Shown in pieces: positions 45,400-57,312 of a stretch of 64,000 bases of DNA. The stretch spans positions 1 to 64,000 of the forward strand of contig JAKSZP010009526.1 in the NCBI GenBank assembly GCA_022478985.1, given 5' to 3'. Every line of letters starts with the position of its first letter. The stretch's first letter is position 1. The stretch is from Massospora cicadina (Eukaryota > Entomophthoromycota > Entomophthoromycetes > Entomophthorales > Entomophthoraceae). A program made the position numbers and the translations under genes. The notes under the pieces were generated by a model that searched no databases, was not told the origin of the DNA, and was given only the letters and a program-made list of their open reading frames with translations.

Positions 45400-47047
45400 T
45401 TTAAAGTTCTCTAAATTCACTTTCAGAAGGATATATTTTAGTTTGTTCTTTTTTTATGGACAATGATTTGTAAAATGACCAATCTAAAGGCAGGCATAGC
45501 ATCTCTTTTTTATAGATTTGGAAGTATTTGCTTGTTCATTTATAGTTCCTTGTTTCTTATCATTTTATTACTCAAGTCATTATGGTATAGATAAAGTTTT
45601 AGCAGGACCTTGAGGCATATGGCTCAGAACTCTTGCTTTCTTATTATAAGCACTTGCACATCCACTATTTATCTATCTAGGCTTTCAATGTTGCATCTGA
45701 ATTTACAGCTAATTCAAATACATTAGCAACTGTGAGTGTGCCTTTAATAAACACAACTCAGTCTTTGCGGTAATCAGGTCTAATGCTTCAGTGGTCCTTA
45801 ATTTCTGAGCTTTCAGGAAAAAACTCATGGCAAAGTTGTTCACACTTTAACCTTTTACCATATTTTACTCATAGATTTTTTCTCATATCTTAAATGTCCT
45901 GAGTGCTACAAAATTATGAATCAAAATGCTTTGAACTTGTGAACAAAACATTTCAGCTCTTAAACATGTTACCAAAACTCCTTAATCTTGAAAACTTATA
46001 CAATCAAAAGCGTGACAGGCTTTTTTCATCGATACTATACATTTCATTTTCATACACTTTTATAAAACTAGTAATGGTCCCTTTTTAGGAAGTGTACATT
46101 GTTTCAAAGTTTGTTTTAAAGGAAGGGATCTCTAGTATACTATAGGGTGTCTGCTGTCTGTTGCAATAAAAGTAACATCAGCTCTGAATAGGGTTTAGTA
46201 TGATTCCTACCATATTAAGGTCTAACTCTAACACCAGCATTTAGGCCTTATTGACTCCCTCTAATTTTCATATCTGTGTATTACTCCTACTTTTCAATCA
46301 ACATCTCAAGTCATTATATTCCTAATCAGCTCCTTGAAATAGAAACATCATACTATGTACACAATCTTATGTCATTTTATTAATCATGAAGTTCTTGATT
46401 TCCCCACAAGTATCGCCAGTACTGCATGATAAAAGCAATACTGATTCAAAGTCATTCTCTGTTGCTCAGTAACAAAATCTTAAATTTTACTCATGTTATC
46501 ATGGACAAATTTAAATTTTAAACTTAGAAATCCCAACAAATGTTGATGATGAACTAGTCAGGGGTTGCCTATTTAAATATGTAAACCTTTTAATAAATTT
46601 TCAAGTACATTAAGCTTCTCAATCTTCTCAAGCATATTTATTCCTACTAGTAATACTAATCCTTGGAGAAGTGCATGTCAACTTTATATGTTTCATAAGT
46701 TATTATAACCTCCATGCATGTAGTTATACTAAGTTTTAAATTTTCTGTCAAGTATCTGTTTACTCATGGAAGAGCTACATCCTATTGTCTTTGTGTCTCC
46801 TGTTCCTGTGGAGTTATCATCATTTCTATTTTTAATTCACTCATTTATTCTTAAACAGCTGGTCAAATCTCTGGCAAGATCACCACTATTGAATACTTGA
46901 GATAAACAGAACATTGGTTAATTCAAATTTAAGAAGAAAGCAGGTAAGAGTAGTTAAGTGATAATGCACTGATGTACTAACATGGTACTCATAACAATCT
47001 ATTGAGTATACTCTTCATAGTATTCTAGTAGAACTAATCAGACTAAA
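45400..47047 (-). pseudogene. gag: Element I gag with zinc knuckle
   Basis: At 45460-45501 the minus strand reads C-Y-A-C-L-stop-I-G-H-F-T-N-H-C, a CCHC knuckle with perfect C-X2-C-X4-H-X4-C spacing and one stop inside. Upstream come SEIKDH, VFELAVNSDATLKA and other capsid-like text at 45600-45900 in element sense. From 46100 to 47047 only AT-rich text is left, presumably the N-terminal gag and leader. Confidence 0.72.
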
Positions 47048-47704
47048 TGCCTAAAGCCTCATCCTTGTTATTTATCAGCTAATAGAAGTTTCAATTTTCA
47101 ATAGACAAATATCCATTTAGTTTACTAAATTATAAAAACTATAATAGAAAAGTTATAAAAGAGAAAACTAGTCTTATTTTTAGAAATCAAATAAATTTAT
47201 GTTAATTAGAAGGGGACAAGCCTGGCAGGGTAATTTCCACTTCTTTTTAGTGCATATTTAGTTTGATACAGGTTTGGAATCATATTGGTTAGAAATCCTA
47301 GAGTGGTATATCATTCCTAAGGTCAACCAACCTTAGATACTTTTTAATTGGAATGGTATAATTGTCTCAAGGCTTACCTACCTCAAATACTTTTTATACT
47401 AATTGGAAGGATAAATATAAACACATAGATTTAAAATAATTTACATATCAACTTACTATATTGTTGTCATACTATTGACAAGGTAGATTAAAGCATGATT
47501 TTTATAAATTACCAAACTTTATCTATAGTTAGTTCATCTCTTTTTTTAGTACTAGATGGTCAGTTAGTTCATCTCATGAGATCTATTTGAATACTTTTAC
47601 CTTCTTGTTTTCCAGTTGAACTCATTTACAATGGTATGTTGTAAAAAAGTTTATCTGTTTTAAAAACAACAGCCTGAATTATCTTAAGATACTTGTTCTT
47701 GACA
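47048..47704 (-). mobile_element. Element I 5' LTR
   Basis: The second copy of the I terminal repeat. It is longer than 38457-38869, in part from a region with two diverged 60-bp repeats (47315-47405) and the micro-retroposon at 47541-47561. Confidence 0.62.
47527..47575 (-). mobile_element. Micro-retroposon in element I LTR (21 bp plus TSD)
   Basis: The 14-bp sequence agttagttcatctc occurs at 47527-47540 and 47562-47575 without mismatch. Between them lie 21 bases reading gaccatctagtactaaaaaaa on the minus strand, the same 3' end as at 17499 and 28207. Confidence 0.92.
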
Positions 47705-49201
47705 ACCCAGCAGTTTCATGACAACATATACCAGAAATTCAAGGATAAGTGCAAGAGAATCACAAAAGTTAATTATTGATGCTAGAAAGATTTAATCTGC
47801 AATGAGCAGGGAGTAGTTAATATACTCATATAGCGAAACTTCAAAGGAAAACAGTAATTAAGCATTAATTCAACGTCTGAGCTACACCTATATAATATGG
47901 AAGTGGAGATATTATAATGTAAATATCTATCATCAAAAATTTGTGCATGCTTTTGGGATGACCTTTTTAGAATAATAATACCTTTAGGAAAACTAGGCGT
48001 TTGCTTGTAAATTTTTTTCTTACTTAAGATGTTGATGTAACAACCTATTTTAGATCTAATAATCTCTACTAAAAGGCACCCTAAACTCCCCATTAGATAA
48101 TAGTTGAGATATATAATAAGAAAGAAATATTGGAATAATTATGGGATGCGGAGCAAAAATTTATTTCTGAGTTTGGTATTATTTCTTTCTAAAATATTTA
48201 TCTGTGTTTAAAGTATTAGGTTTTTTAAAAATTTACAATTTAATTGATATGTTGTAACATTTAATGAAACCTAGTGTACAAAAAAACGGAGCCAATGTAG
48301 CACTTTTTATATTTTAATTATGAGTTGAATAAGTTAGTGGGTTACTCTATAGATGGAGATGAGACAAATTGAAGTCTTACTTTTTGTTTAAACCTATTTT
48401 TGGTATTAGCACATAAAATCTTCAACAAAAAAGAACAAGGAATTAAATCTACTTAACATAGTTAGAATATAACTTTCAATAGCTCTTTTGACTTTATTTT
48501 GAGATTTAAAGAAATTTATAGTACTTTTAAAATTATCTCAAACTACTACATGTAATTTTCAATGAGTATGTTGTCTCATAGATATGTTTATATTCTTGGA
48601 TAACTGGGATAGTTGATATTATAAAATAAGATGAAAAAAAAAGAGGGTTAGTGGCATTGTTTTAATTTAGAAAACTTGTATATACTTCAATAAATTATGA
48701 GAATTTACAATGGATTGTTCAAGACCATATTCTTATACCAAACCCACAATCATTTTCCTCTGGCTTTTACTAGTTTTTCCTTACTTTACCATTATAAATT
48801 TTTCTTAATCAACATATGGTTTGCTGTTTTCTCGTTTAGTGTAAGTTAATATTTCTAGAGTTACTCATAAATGCCTATTAGTATATAGGCTCTTATATGA
48901 GATTTCTAATATTTCTAATATTTATCATTAATTTGATTAGTAACCCTGAAATTGGTGAGTCAATACTACAACTAAGCGTGGAATTGACCTTTAACATGGT
49001 ATTCAGGAAACTTGGATTTTAAAAAAAGAGAAATATACTTAGTCATAGTTAAGCAAGCTAATTATAAGCTCAAAGTCATTTATTTTTAGAAGATTACCTG
49101 CTAGTTTAGAATTTAATGCAGCATATTATATGATTTGACCTCTACCCATAAATGTACAGGCCATAAGTAACTCTGATTAATCTCTAGTGGTTTTGTATAT
49201 A
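47705..49201. other. AT-rich interval, nothing recognised
   Basis: 1.5 kb without a readable protein motif, LTR pair or tandem repeat. A minus-strand open frame of 103 codons (47782-48093) has no known family and the composition makes chance openings likely. It may be an older, fully decayed element. Confidence 0.4.
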
Positions 49202-49682
49202 TGTTTCTCAGCGTAACAGTTCTCTTGAAGGTCACCAAAGTCTGAAATTGGGCTCAAAGCTGTAGAATAAGCAGAGAGGTCAAAACCAGAAAAGATAGAG
49301 AGAATATAGACTACTTTACTTTATCAGAAAGCGTCAATATTTATAAGACTCATGGGAAAATGGTGCTTCAGGGACCTTCGTGGCCTCATGAGATCAGGAT
49401 CTTTTTAATTCCTTCTGATCAATTGCCTGGATAACGACCTTATTGTACTACATTGTCCTCATGACTGCAGCAATGGAGATGGCGCCACTCAAGATTTAGG
49501 AAGTTGGAACGGGATTTCTGAGGGTGATTCTATAAATTCTAGTATGCCTGGTGCTTTCTGAATGAATCTAGTTTTGGTGCTTTCAGAGCAAGGTTTCATT
49601 CATTCTAGGTTGAGAGTCAATCTGTTAAGGCTCAATTTAAGAGTAGGGATTTCAGCTTGCTCGTCATCTTGAATCCTGGCAA
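49202..49682 (-). mobile_element. Element E 3' LTR
   Basis: The reverse complement starts TGCCAGGATTCAAG and ends GTTACGCTGAGAAACA, matching the A LTR (TGTCAGGATTCGAA...GTAACGCCAACA). The purine tract cttgaggaggcat next to it equals cttgaggggagcat in A and fixes the LTR start of both. Confidence 0.8.
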
Positions 49683-49805
49683 TGCCTCCTCAAGATACTA
49701 TCAGAGGGGAGTATAGGGCCAGAGGAACTGGATATGTGCTTAATTCACCACTGTCCCTAATTGCGTCAACATTGGAGTACTTAGAGTTCACTTTGTAAAT
49801 GACCT
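49683..49805 (-). pseudogene. pol: Element E pol C-terminus
   Basis: The reverse complement reads KVNSKYSNVDAIRDSGE-like text that aligns with A at 26330-26430 (VKLEYSIANVTQRT). It is cut off by LTR X at 49806. Confidence 0.65.
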
Positions 49806-50445
49806 TGTAAAAATTTATAGGTTATTTAATATTTTCAGCCAATAAACCCTATAGAATTACTACTTGCACAGGTTCAGGTTTTGTGCAATTTTCCGCGTTG
49901 TATAGTAGCTAATATAATCATTTGATAATAGTATGTTGACTATTATCTGTAGTTGAATGGAAGTATTAGATTTCAGTCTAACGCTCATACAGTAATTCCT
50001 CTTAGAATACTTGTGATGTCTTGAATAGGGATTTGTTCCCTCATATTTTAAAACTCAATCTACTCTTAGATCCCGGTTTATGGTTTCTCTTGTTCAACAC
50101 ACAGTTAGCAGCAATTCCCCAATTTGATTCAGCTTATTCTCTGGATCCCCATTCAGATCCTTAATCTTTATCTTAAAGAGTCTCCCAATTATTGCACACA
50201 GCAATAATATCCCTGAGAAAGAATAGAACAAATGAAAGCTGATAAAGTTTACTAAGCTGATACTCTGGTAAAGTGATAATCTAAGAATTGGTAAATTACT
50301 ATCTGGAAAATTATTCCACTTTTTTTAATATGTGAATTCTAGGGAATTTATAGTGGGGAATTCGGCTTTTCTTTCTTGTAACAAACACTTTAGTTACTAC
50401 AATTTGATTTGAACAGCAAAATTTGGATAATCAAACACAGAAAAG

Positions 50446-51825
50446 ATGGGCGACTTTAATAACAAAAATAATACAACATGGGCGAGCGTCGCAGCAACTG
50501 GTGCGCTTAAAGGTGCAACTAAGGGCAAGAAACGCCCTGGAGGGGGACCAGGAACCCATTCTGCAAAGAAATCGCAAACTCAGACACCATCTGGTTTATG
50601 GTATTTACTGTAAAGCATGCACAATACATGTACATTCAATTCAACCAACCTTTGATAAAGGTAGAACATGGATTCAGACTCTTCCTTGGGGATGAGTCAC
50701 CAACCCTGTGGGAGAAAACTTGTGAGGCACAGCCCTCACTTTTCCCTCACGCGGTGTACGTAGCCACCAACAACATGGGCTGCGGCTGGATCAATATTGG
50801 TTTTGAAACAGCTGATGAAGCCGATGCTGCAGCAAAAATCTGCGTGGAAATTTCCCTCCCTGAGGGCAAAAAAATTGTGCGCACCCCGCGCACACCAGAT
50901 GGAACAAAGCAAAAACTTTGTTCATCTCCTTTAACTCGCTCCCCACCAACCTTCCTCATAAGGTAATCGAGGAGGAGCTCTGCAAAGGTCTTGTGGTCTA
51001 TGGAGAAATCCAACAACTTGAATTACAGCGATTTCGCTTAATGCCCAACCTGTGCACGGGCAAAGCTATCGCTGTAATCAACCCCTTCCCAGAAGTGGAA
51101 GAGGATTTATCCAGAATTCCCCGCACAGCAGAATTTCACTTTGCAGATGGGGGCCAGTTGGCTGCATTCTGAGTTACACCGGAACGCGCACCACCCATTT
51201 GCAACCACTGTGGCTCACTGGGCCACAAGGAACATGCATGCCCTGTAAAAGAGGGCTTAATGGAAAATGATTTTTGTGAAGAAGCTATGGATGAAGATAA
51301 TGAAAACTTCGCCAAAATGACTGATGGCCACCACCCATTCCGCTGGGGTGAAGATTGACTATACTCCATTGTGGACCCAGTTACAAGTAAACAGCGTAAA
51401 GCAGCACAAAAAGCCCGCAAGAGAGCAGCGGCTGAAGCGGCGGCACACGCGGAATCTGCCATTAACCACGGACAAATTCAGGAGGATATTTCAGATATTC
51501 ACTGAACCAACCAATCAGAACAATATGCCCAGGTCGAAAATTACGCAGTAACCAGACTGAGCCACAAAGCGTCATCAGTCATGCACATACTGAGGAACAA
51601 TGCAACCGCAATTTGGGTGAAAATGCGGTGCACAATGCAACAAAGTTGAACCTCAAAAATATAAAATACAATCAACAATCCGCATCAAATCAACATGAGA
51701 CCTGTGCAGGAAAAGCTGATGCAAATGAAAAAAACCGCAAAACCTTGAATCATTGGGTCAGATCAAGGGAACCAACAATGGCAGTGAAAGAGTTGGAGTA
51801 CAGACGCGGAGCATGGCCAAAATGA
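50446..51825 (+). pseudogene. LINE ORF1, RNA-binding protein with CCHC knuckle
   Basis: The nucleic-acid-binding protein of the LINE particle. ATG at 50446 is followed by a basic, Gly-rich N-terminus (MGDFNNKNNTTW, KGKKRPGGGPG). A frameshift near 50590 leads to HAVYVATNNMGCGWINIGF, and another near 50910 to IEEELCKGLVVYGEI. The knuckle CNHCGSLGHKEHAC (51200-51241) has the C-X2-C-X4-H-X4-C pattern, followed by an acidic stretch and a Lys/Arg/Ala-rich helix (KQRKAAQKARKRAAAEAAAH). The last open segment (51613-51825) ends at a TGA that overlaps the ORF2 ATG. At least three frameshifts or stops make it inactive. Confidence 0.82.
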
Positions 51826-54800
51826 GCCGCGGTGGGATAGGACCAGAGGGTCCTTCCAACCGCTCCTGAGGCGCCATAGGCACCTCAGTGTCAATAGGGA
51901 CATTAAATATCGCGGGAGCCAGGGCTCATACGTCCCAAGCCAAAAAGCTGGCATTCCTGCGAAAACCTCTTGTAGACATCTTGGCCATCCAAGAAACTCA
52001 CTGCCTACAAGGGGAAGAAGAATCCTGGTCAACCAGGGTTGCACCATCACAATCAGTATGAATTTCTCACTGTGGGGTGATAGTCTAAAACAACAAAAAA
52101 TTTAAAATTACAAATTCATCATCACACTTGCACGGTCAAGTCCTGGTAGCAACAATCACATGCCAAGATGAAATAATTTTGTTAGCATGTATCTATGCAC
52201 CGTGCACTGCAACTGAGAGACAAATTTTTTTTAAAAATTTCTTCCCTCACCCTCCCACCAGATATCATCATGTTAGGCGATTTCAACTGCTGGGATAACC
52301 CCAATACAGATCGATGGCCTAATCCCAGGGGATAACCACCTGGACACATTGAATATCACACAATGAAGGCATCTCTTGGCTTACAGGATGCTCTTCCTCC
52401 CAATTCACCAATCCTTTTCCATATGACAAGACCCAACATATGTGAGGGACTGCTCATATCAATGAGTCGTATTGACCACATCCCCATCCCACAATCCCAC
52501 CACTCAATAATCTCTAAATTTACAACAAAAAAGATCAATTTTCTGATCACTGATTAGTTTAAAGTGCAGTTAGCGCCAACCCAATCCCACACACAGGTGT
52601 CGCCTTGGAGAAAGCTTCACCCAGAAAATATAAGATTTCCTGAGATATCTGACTGGGTTGAAAACAAGGCTACAAACCCAGAATTCACAGCCCCATTCAC
52701 TTCGGATCCCATCAGAACATGGGAAAATTTCAAAAAAGATTTAATCAACAAAACCTGACATATTGCATCACGCAAGTACACCGCGGACACAGCCACAATC
52801 AAGCATACCTTAGCAGAACTAGACCACCTGGAAATAAATACTCCGAGATCTGGCTATAGCCCTAATTGGGGACGCAAATGGGCAGAAATTTCAGCCTGAC
52901 TTAACAATCTCATCTTTGAACACCAACACAGAACCAAAGTATTGAACAAATGTAAGTTCATAAAGGAAGGCAAAACCTGTTCAACATACTTTTTCCGCCA
53001 ATTCCACTCCCGTAGAAACCAGCCCACATGCACACAGGTCCACAAGACCAACTGCACTGTGGCAACTGACCCTGAGATGGTCAAGGCGGAAGTACACCGC
53101 TATTAAACCAAATTATATCGCTATATGCCAACAGATCCACAAAAAATTAAAGAATTTATTCAAACTGCCAAGATACAAAGTACACCACCAAATTACAATA
53201 TACTATCCCTTATCACACGGGAGGAGCTTTGGGAAACAATTCGCGGTGCACCACTTAAGAAATGCCCAGGGCCTGATGGGATACCCTACGAATTTTACAA
53301 AAATATTTTCAACAAATCGCCCCCCTCCTTTTGCGTCAATGAACCAGAGTTTGTTGGAAACACGCCTATTACCAGGAGGCCATGAATCCTACGTTATAAC
53401 CTTGTATAAAAAGGGTGACAAGTTGAACCTGGCTAATTGGCGCCCAATTGCACTCTCCAACACTGACACAAAAATTCTAACAAAAATTCTAGCAGCTAGA
53501 TTAGGCGCAATTGCATCTGACATCCTATCACCCAACCAGTTTGGGTTTATACCAGGGCGTTCAATATGGAACAACATTCACCCTGTTGCAAATATTTGCC
53601 AATCCAAAGCAACTGGTGCCCTGGTCTTCTTGGATCAGGAAAAGGCGTATGACCGTGTTATCTGGCCATACCTAAAAGAATGTCTACATGCCTTCAAACT
53701 CCCACCAAGATTCATAAAATGGGCGATGCTCCTAACAGAATCTGCAACCATGGCTGTATGCGGCCCTGGATTCCTAACAAACAAGATTAAACCACACAGA
53801 GGGCTCAAACAAGGGGATCCACTCAGCCCACTGCTATATAATTTCAGCTTTGACCCGCTCCTCCAAGTAACTGACTCACGTCTCATGGGGATAACTGCAT
53901 AAGGACAACCAACAGTCAAGATACTGGCCTTTGCAGATGACTGCATAGCAGGTATAGCAAATAATGAAGATGTCTGACAGCTGGAACACACTCTAGAGGA
54001 ATACTCCAAGGTGAGCAATGCATCGCTCAACAAAAGGAAGACATAAATCATCCTCTTAGGCAAATACACAAACAATTGGGCCACAACATCAGAACCTCAC
54101 ACCAACACTCGAAGAAAAAACCCAATTATATTACCCTTTGCAACACCTCCTACCACCACTCCTGTCCGACACCCTGTAATCTGGCTAGAATCAGGGGGAT
54201 ATGCTAATGAGACAATGGAAAGTAACCTGTTACATTGGGTATCCAAACGCGTCGCCTCCCTCAAGGGAAGAACCCCAGGATTAACAGGACGAGTTACAGT
54301 TGCTAACTCGCTCATCCTCCCAATACTGTGGTACCAGGCCCATGCGATAGCCTTCTCACCTACCTTTATAACCTCAATTCGCGCGCTTATCCAGGGCTGG
54401 CTGTGGCCTGGCTCTCACCCTCCTATACAGATGGAAACACTATTTGGCCCACGCTCAAGCGGAGGCATGGGACTAATAGATTTTGAGAGCCATGCCAATC
54501 ACATCCTAGGTACCTGGTTAAAGGAAATCCTTGCTCCAGACCTCCCACAAAAACATTGGTCCAGAGCAGCAAGGACTAACTTTGCACAGGCGCTCAAATT
54601 AACCAACCCACATAGTCAACCCAGACTACTTTCATACCTTGCCAAGCACCCTACTGCAACGGGTCCACATGGAACCTCCCCTCATTTCAAATGTATCCTC
54701 CGAACTATCCGCCATATGGGATGGACCATAGAGAACATGGGTACTATACAGGGAAGGGGACGACCCAGCCCTCAATTCAAATTAAGAAACCCAGAAAACC

Positions 54801-55440
54801 ACCCCCAGAGGGATATGCTCGCAACAACACCAAGCATAGCTAGGATAGAGTACCTAGATATGCTGGACATTCCCTATGATTTAACCACACAGAAAGCAAT
54901 GTGGAAAATGACACACCACCCACTCCTACAACCAAGGATAAGAGCAAACGCTGGCGCTGTTTGAGAAGGACCTATAGGACGGCGGACCGCTCCAACTCCA
55001 TCCACAAAACATGTGCAGTATGTGGAGGGGAGGGATCCCTACATCACCGCCTAGAAACATGCCCCCCAACCAAAGCTATATGGCAGGAAGTCGCACGCCT
55101 GCTCAAGATTCAAAACAAACAGGAATTCTCGATATCAAAGAGTATCTTCGCGCTCCAGATCGAGTCACCAATCCCATCTACCCTCCACTCCCTAATACCC
55201 ATTGCAATGTGGACAATACACACAATTGCATTAGATGCGTTCAAGGGCACGGTCCCAACCATTCATGGGATTATTAACAGATTCCATGTCCACTTACTAG
55301 AGCACTTCCAAGCCTGGCTCTATGGATATATGAGACCAAGACAAAAAGCGCTCATAGAATCATGGTTCCCACTCTGGTTCCTCCACACAGACCCTTTCCT
55401 TCACACCTGCTCCATAGCAGGGGAAACCCCCTCAGAGTAG
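51822..55440 (+). pseudogene. LINE ORF2, endonuclease-reverse transcriptase
   Basis: Performs target-primed reverse transcription. The ATG at 51822 shares ATGA with the ORF1 stop. The apurinic-type endonuclease shows LNIAGARAH, DILAIQETHC, then LLACIYAPCTA and SRIDHIPIPQSHH. RT follows (53246-54100): KKCPGPDGIPYEFYK, NWRPIALSNTDTKILTKIL, NQFGFIPGRSIWNNI, VFLDQEKAYDRV, GLKQGDPLSPLLYNF and FADDCIAGIAN, with FADD intact at 53930-53941. After the thumb (VASLKGRTPGLTGRVTVANS) comes a C-terminal zinc finger, CAVCGGEGSLHHRLETC (55014-55064), followed by IWQEVARLLK, as in zf-RVT domains. Several stops and frameshifts (near 51960, 52340, 53380, 53900, 54960) break it. Confidence 0.88.
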
Positions 55441-55593
55441 TGCACCAACCCCCATACCTGGCAGTCCCGCTGGCAACAGGGGTAACTTGAGTACCCTGGG
55501 GTGCCCAATTTTTATATTTCTTAGTTATTCTCTTAGTTTCACATATATTCGGCAATGTCTGTCCCCTGGTCAGCTTACCTTGGTTAAATAAAA
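55441..55593 (+). other. LINE 3' UTR and tail
   Basis: 153 bases after the ORF2 stop, ending ggttaaataaaa directly before the second duplication copy. The tail is a short TAAATAAAA rather than a long poly(A). Confidence 0.75.
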
Positions 55594-55669
55594 TATAGTG
55601 GGGAATTCGGCGCCCAACCCTCAGTTGACAGCTCCTCAATGAAACATCAGCCATTGACATTGAATCACC

Positions 55670-56816
55670 TGTAAAAATTTACTCAAGTTGTTATCAGCAA
55701 GCAACCCTAGTAACCTTTTTAATGCACAGGTTTGGTTTCCTCATGCACTTTGTCACGTTGTATAGTAGAATGAATTACTAATTGATTTAATAGTATGGAG
55801 ACTATTATCCATAGTTGAGTATGAATTATATTTTGTCCTAACGCTCAACCAGTATTCCCAATTAAATACTCATGATGTCATACTCATAGGGATTCGTTCC
55901 CTTGCCCTGTTCAACCTGATCTTCGCTGAGATACCCCAGTGGCAGTCTCTTTGGTCCAACACACAGTCAGCAGCTATCCAAATTGTGACTCCTTCTTCTC
56001 TAGATCCCCACTTGGATCTTTGCTCTTTTCTCTAAGAGTCTTCCAATTATTGCACTCAGCAATAGTATCCTTGAGACAGGATAGCACAATGGAAGCTGAT
56101 GGTAGTTTACTCTTTAAACTATATCCTGAATGGATAATCATTAATTATCTAATTATCCAACTAAATAATTAACTGTTCTTTATTATAGTGAACCCTAGGG
56201 AATATATAGTGGGGAATTCGGCTGTAAACCCTTAGTTGACACCTCTTCAATGATGTAACAGTTGTTGCCGTTGTATCACCCATCCTCATCTCAGCAGCAA
56301 TGGTCTTCCTCATCCTGGCTAGGATTCTGTTGTTGGGCATCCTTGAGATCTAAACGGAGAGAGTTGGAAAACGTGTCCCTAACGTTTTCCTCTTAAGCCA
56401 GAAAACCAACCATATTTGGATAGTGACCTGCTTATGTAATGGGACTTATTACCCTTAAGGCAGGTCACACGTCAACCAATAAGTTCTCTAGTTTTAGGCG
56501 GCATCATTCGCCTTGCAACTTGCTATATATTCCCAATCAGTCAGTGATGAAACCTGACTGATCCCAATTGGTGCACCTGATAGTTAATCACTATTAGATG
56601 CCCCTATTTCATCAGCAACTCCACCCAATGAGATCTTAAGTATTCATCTGGATTGATCCCTGACGGATACAACCAGGCAAATATCCCAAAATTCCCCAAA
56701 CGTAGTTACTCCAAAACTTAAGCCAACCAATTTCCAATTCACTTCGCCTTAGGGAATTTTCCCTAGAGATTCCAGGTAATCTAGCAGGATGGGAATATGG
56801 GCAAAAAACCCCAATA
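55670..56816 (-). mobile_element. Solo LTR Y (B family) inside LTR X
   Basis: A complete reverse-complement B LTR (TGTAAAAATTT at the left, gggcaaaaaaccccaata at the right), inserted in LTR X. X reads tgaatcacc before it and ccatcctcatctc after it, continuous with the normal LTR. Flanks TCACC (55665-55669) and CTACC (56817-56821) are a likely target duplication with two transitions. Confidence 0.85.
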
Positions 56817-57312
56817 CTACCCATCCTCATCTCAGCAGCGATGGTCTTCCCCACCCTGGCTAGGATTCCGTTGTTGGATATCCTTGAGACCTAAAATGGA
56901 AAGAGTTGGATAGTGCCCCTAACGTTTCAACTTGATCTTAGTGAACCAACCATATTTGGAAAGTGACATGCTTAGGTAATGGGACTTGTTAACCATTAAG
57001 GCAGGTCTCAAGCCTACTGATTGATTTTCTAGTTGCAGGAGGCATCACTCGCTTACAACTTACTCCTTAAATTACCAAAATGGTCTGTGATAAAACCTGA
57101 CCGATCCCAATCAGACCTGATAGTCAATCAACTATCAGATGTCCCTATTTTGTCAGCAACTCTGCCTGATGAGATCTAAAGCATTTTCCGGATTGATCCC
57201 TGATGGATCTGACCAGGCGCATAACCTAAAATTCCCCCAAACATAGTTACTCTGAAATCAGGGTCAACTGATTTCCAATTCTCATATTAGGGAATTATCC
57301 CTAGCCATATTA

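Larger units (their letters stand above)
38457..47704 (-). mobile_element. AT-rich Ty3/gypsy element I
   Basis: Two similar end regions (38457-38869 and 47048-47704) enclose, on the minus strand, gag with zinc knuckle, protease, pre-RT linker, a tandem-repeat block, RT, RNase H and integrase in gypsy order. The base composition is far more AT-rich than A-D, and nearly every motif carries C-to-T or G-to-A type changes. Flanks CTGGC and ACCCA do not match, so no target duplication is claimed. The purine tract in element sense (cttggaaggggcaa) lies right before the 3' LTR at 38870. Confidence 0.75.
50349..55611 (+). mobile_element. LINE (non-LTR retrotransposon), full length
   Basis: Element 50367-55593 (5227 bp) lies between two perfect 18-bp copies of tatagtggggaattcggc (50349-50366, 55594-55611), inserted in LTR X. 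It has a 5' leader of 79 bp, ORF1, ORF2 with endonuclease, RT and a C-terminal zinc finger, a short 3' UTR and the tail ttaaataaaa. No RNase H domain is seen. The layout fits fungal Tad-like lineages in a broad sense; a closer clade is not assigned. Confidence 0.93.
49806..57312 (-). mobile_element. Solo LTR X (B family), interrupted
   Basis: The reverse complement of the B LTR, in three pieces: 49806-50366, 55594-55669 and 56822-57312. The LINE and LTR Y account for the gaps. The left end TGTAAAAATTT is intact. The right end is truncated within ccctagccatat, about 50 bases short of the expected terminus, where a deletion joins it to E. Confidence 0.85.

Noticed and set aside
47782..48093. 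103-codon minus-strand frame as a host gene
   Set aside because: No start context, intron signal or homology could be recognised; it is AT-rich and between two decayed elements.
38440..49200. Nuclear copy of mitochondrial DNA
   Set aside because: The AT-rich block contains gypsy gag, protease, RT, RNase H and integrase motifs in order, and no mitochondrial gene is readable.
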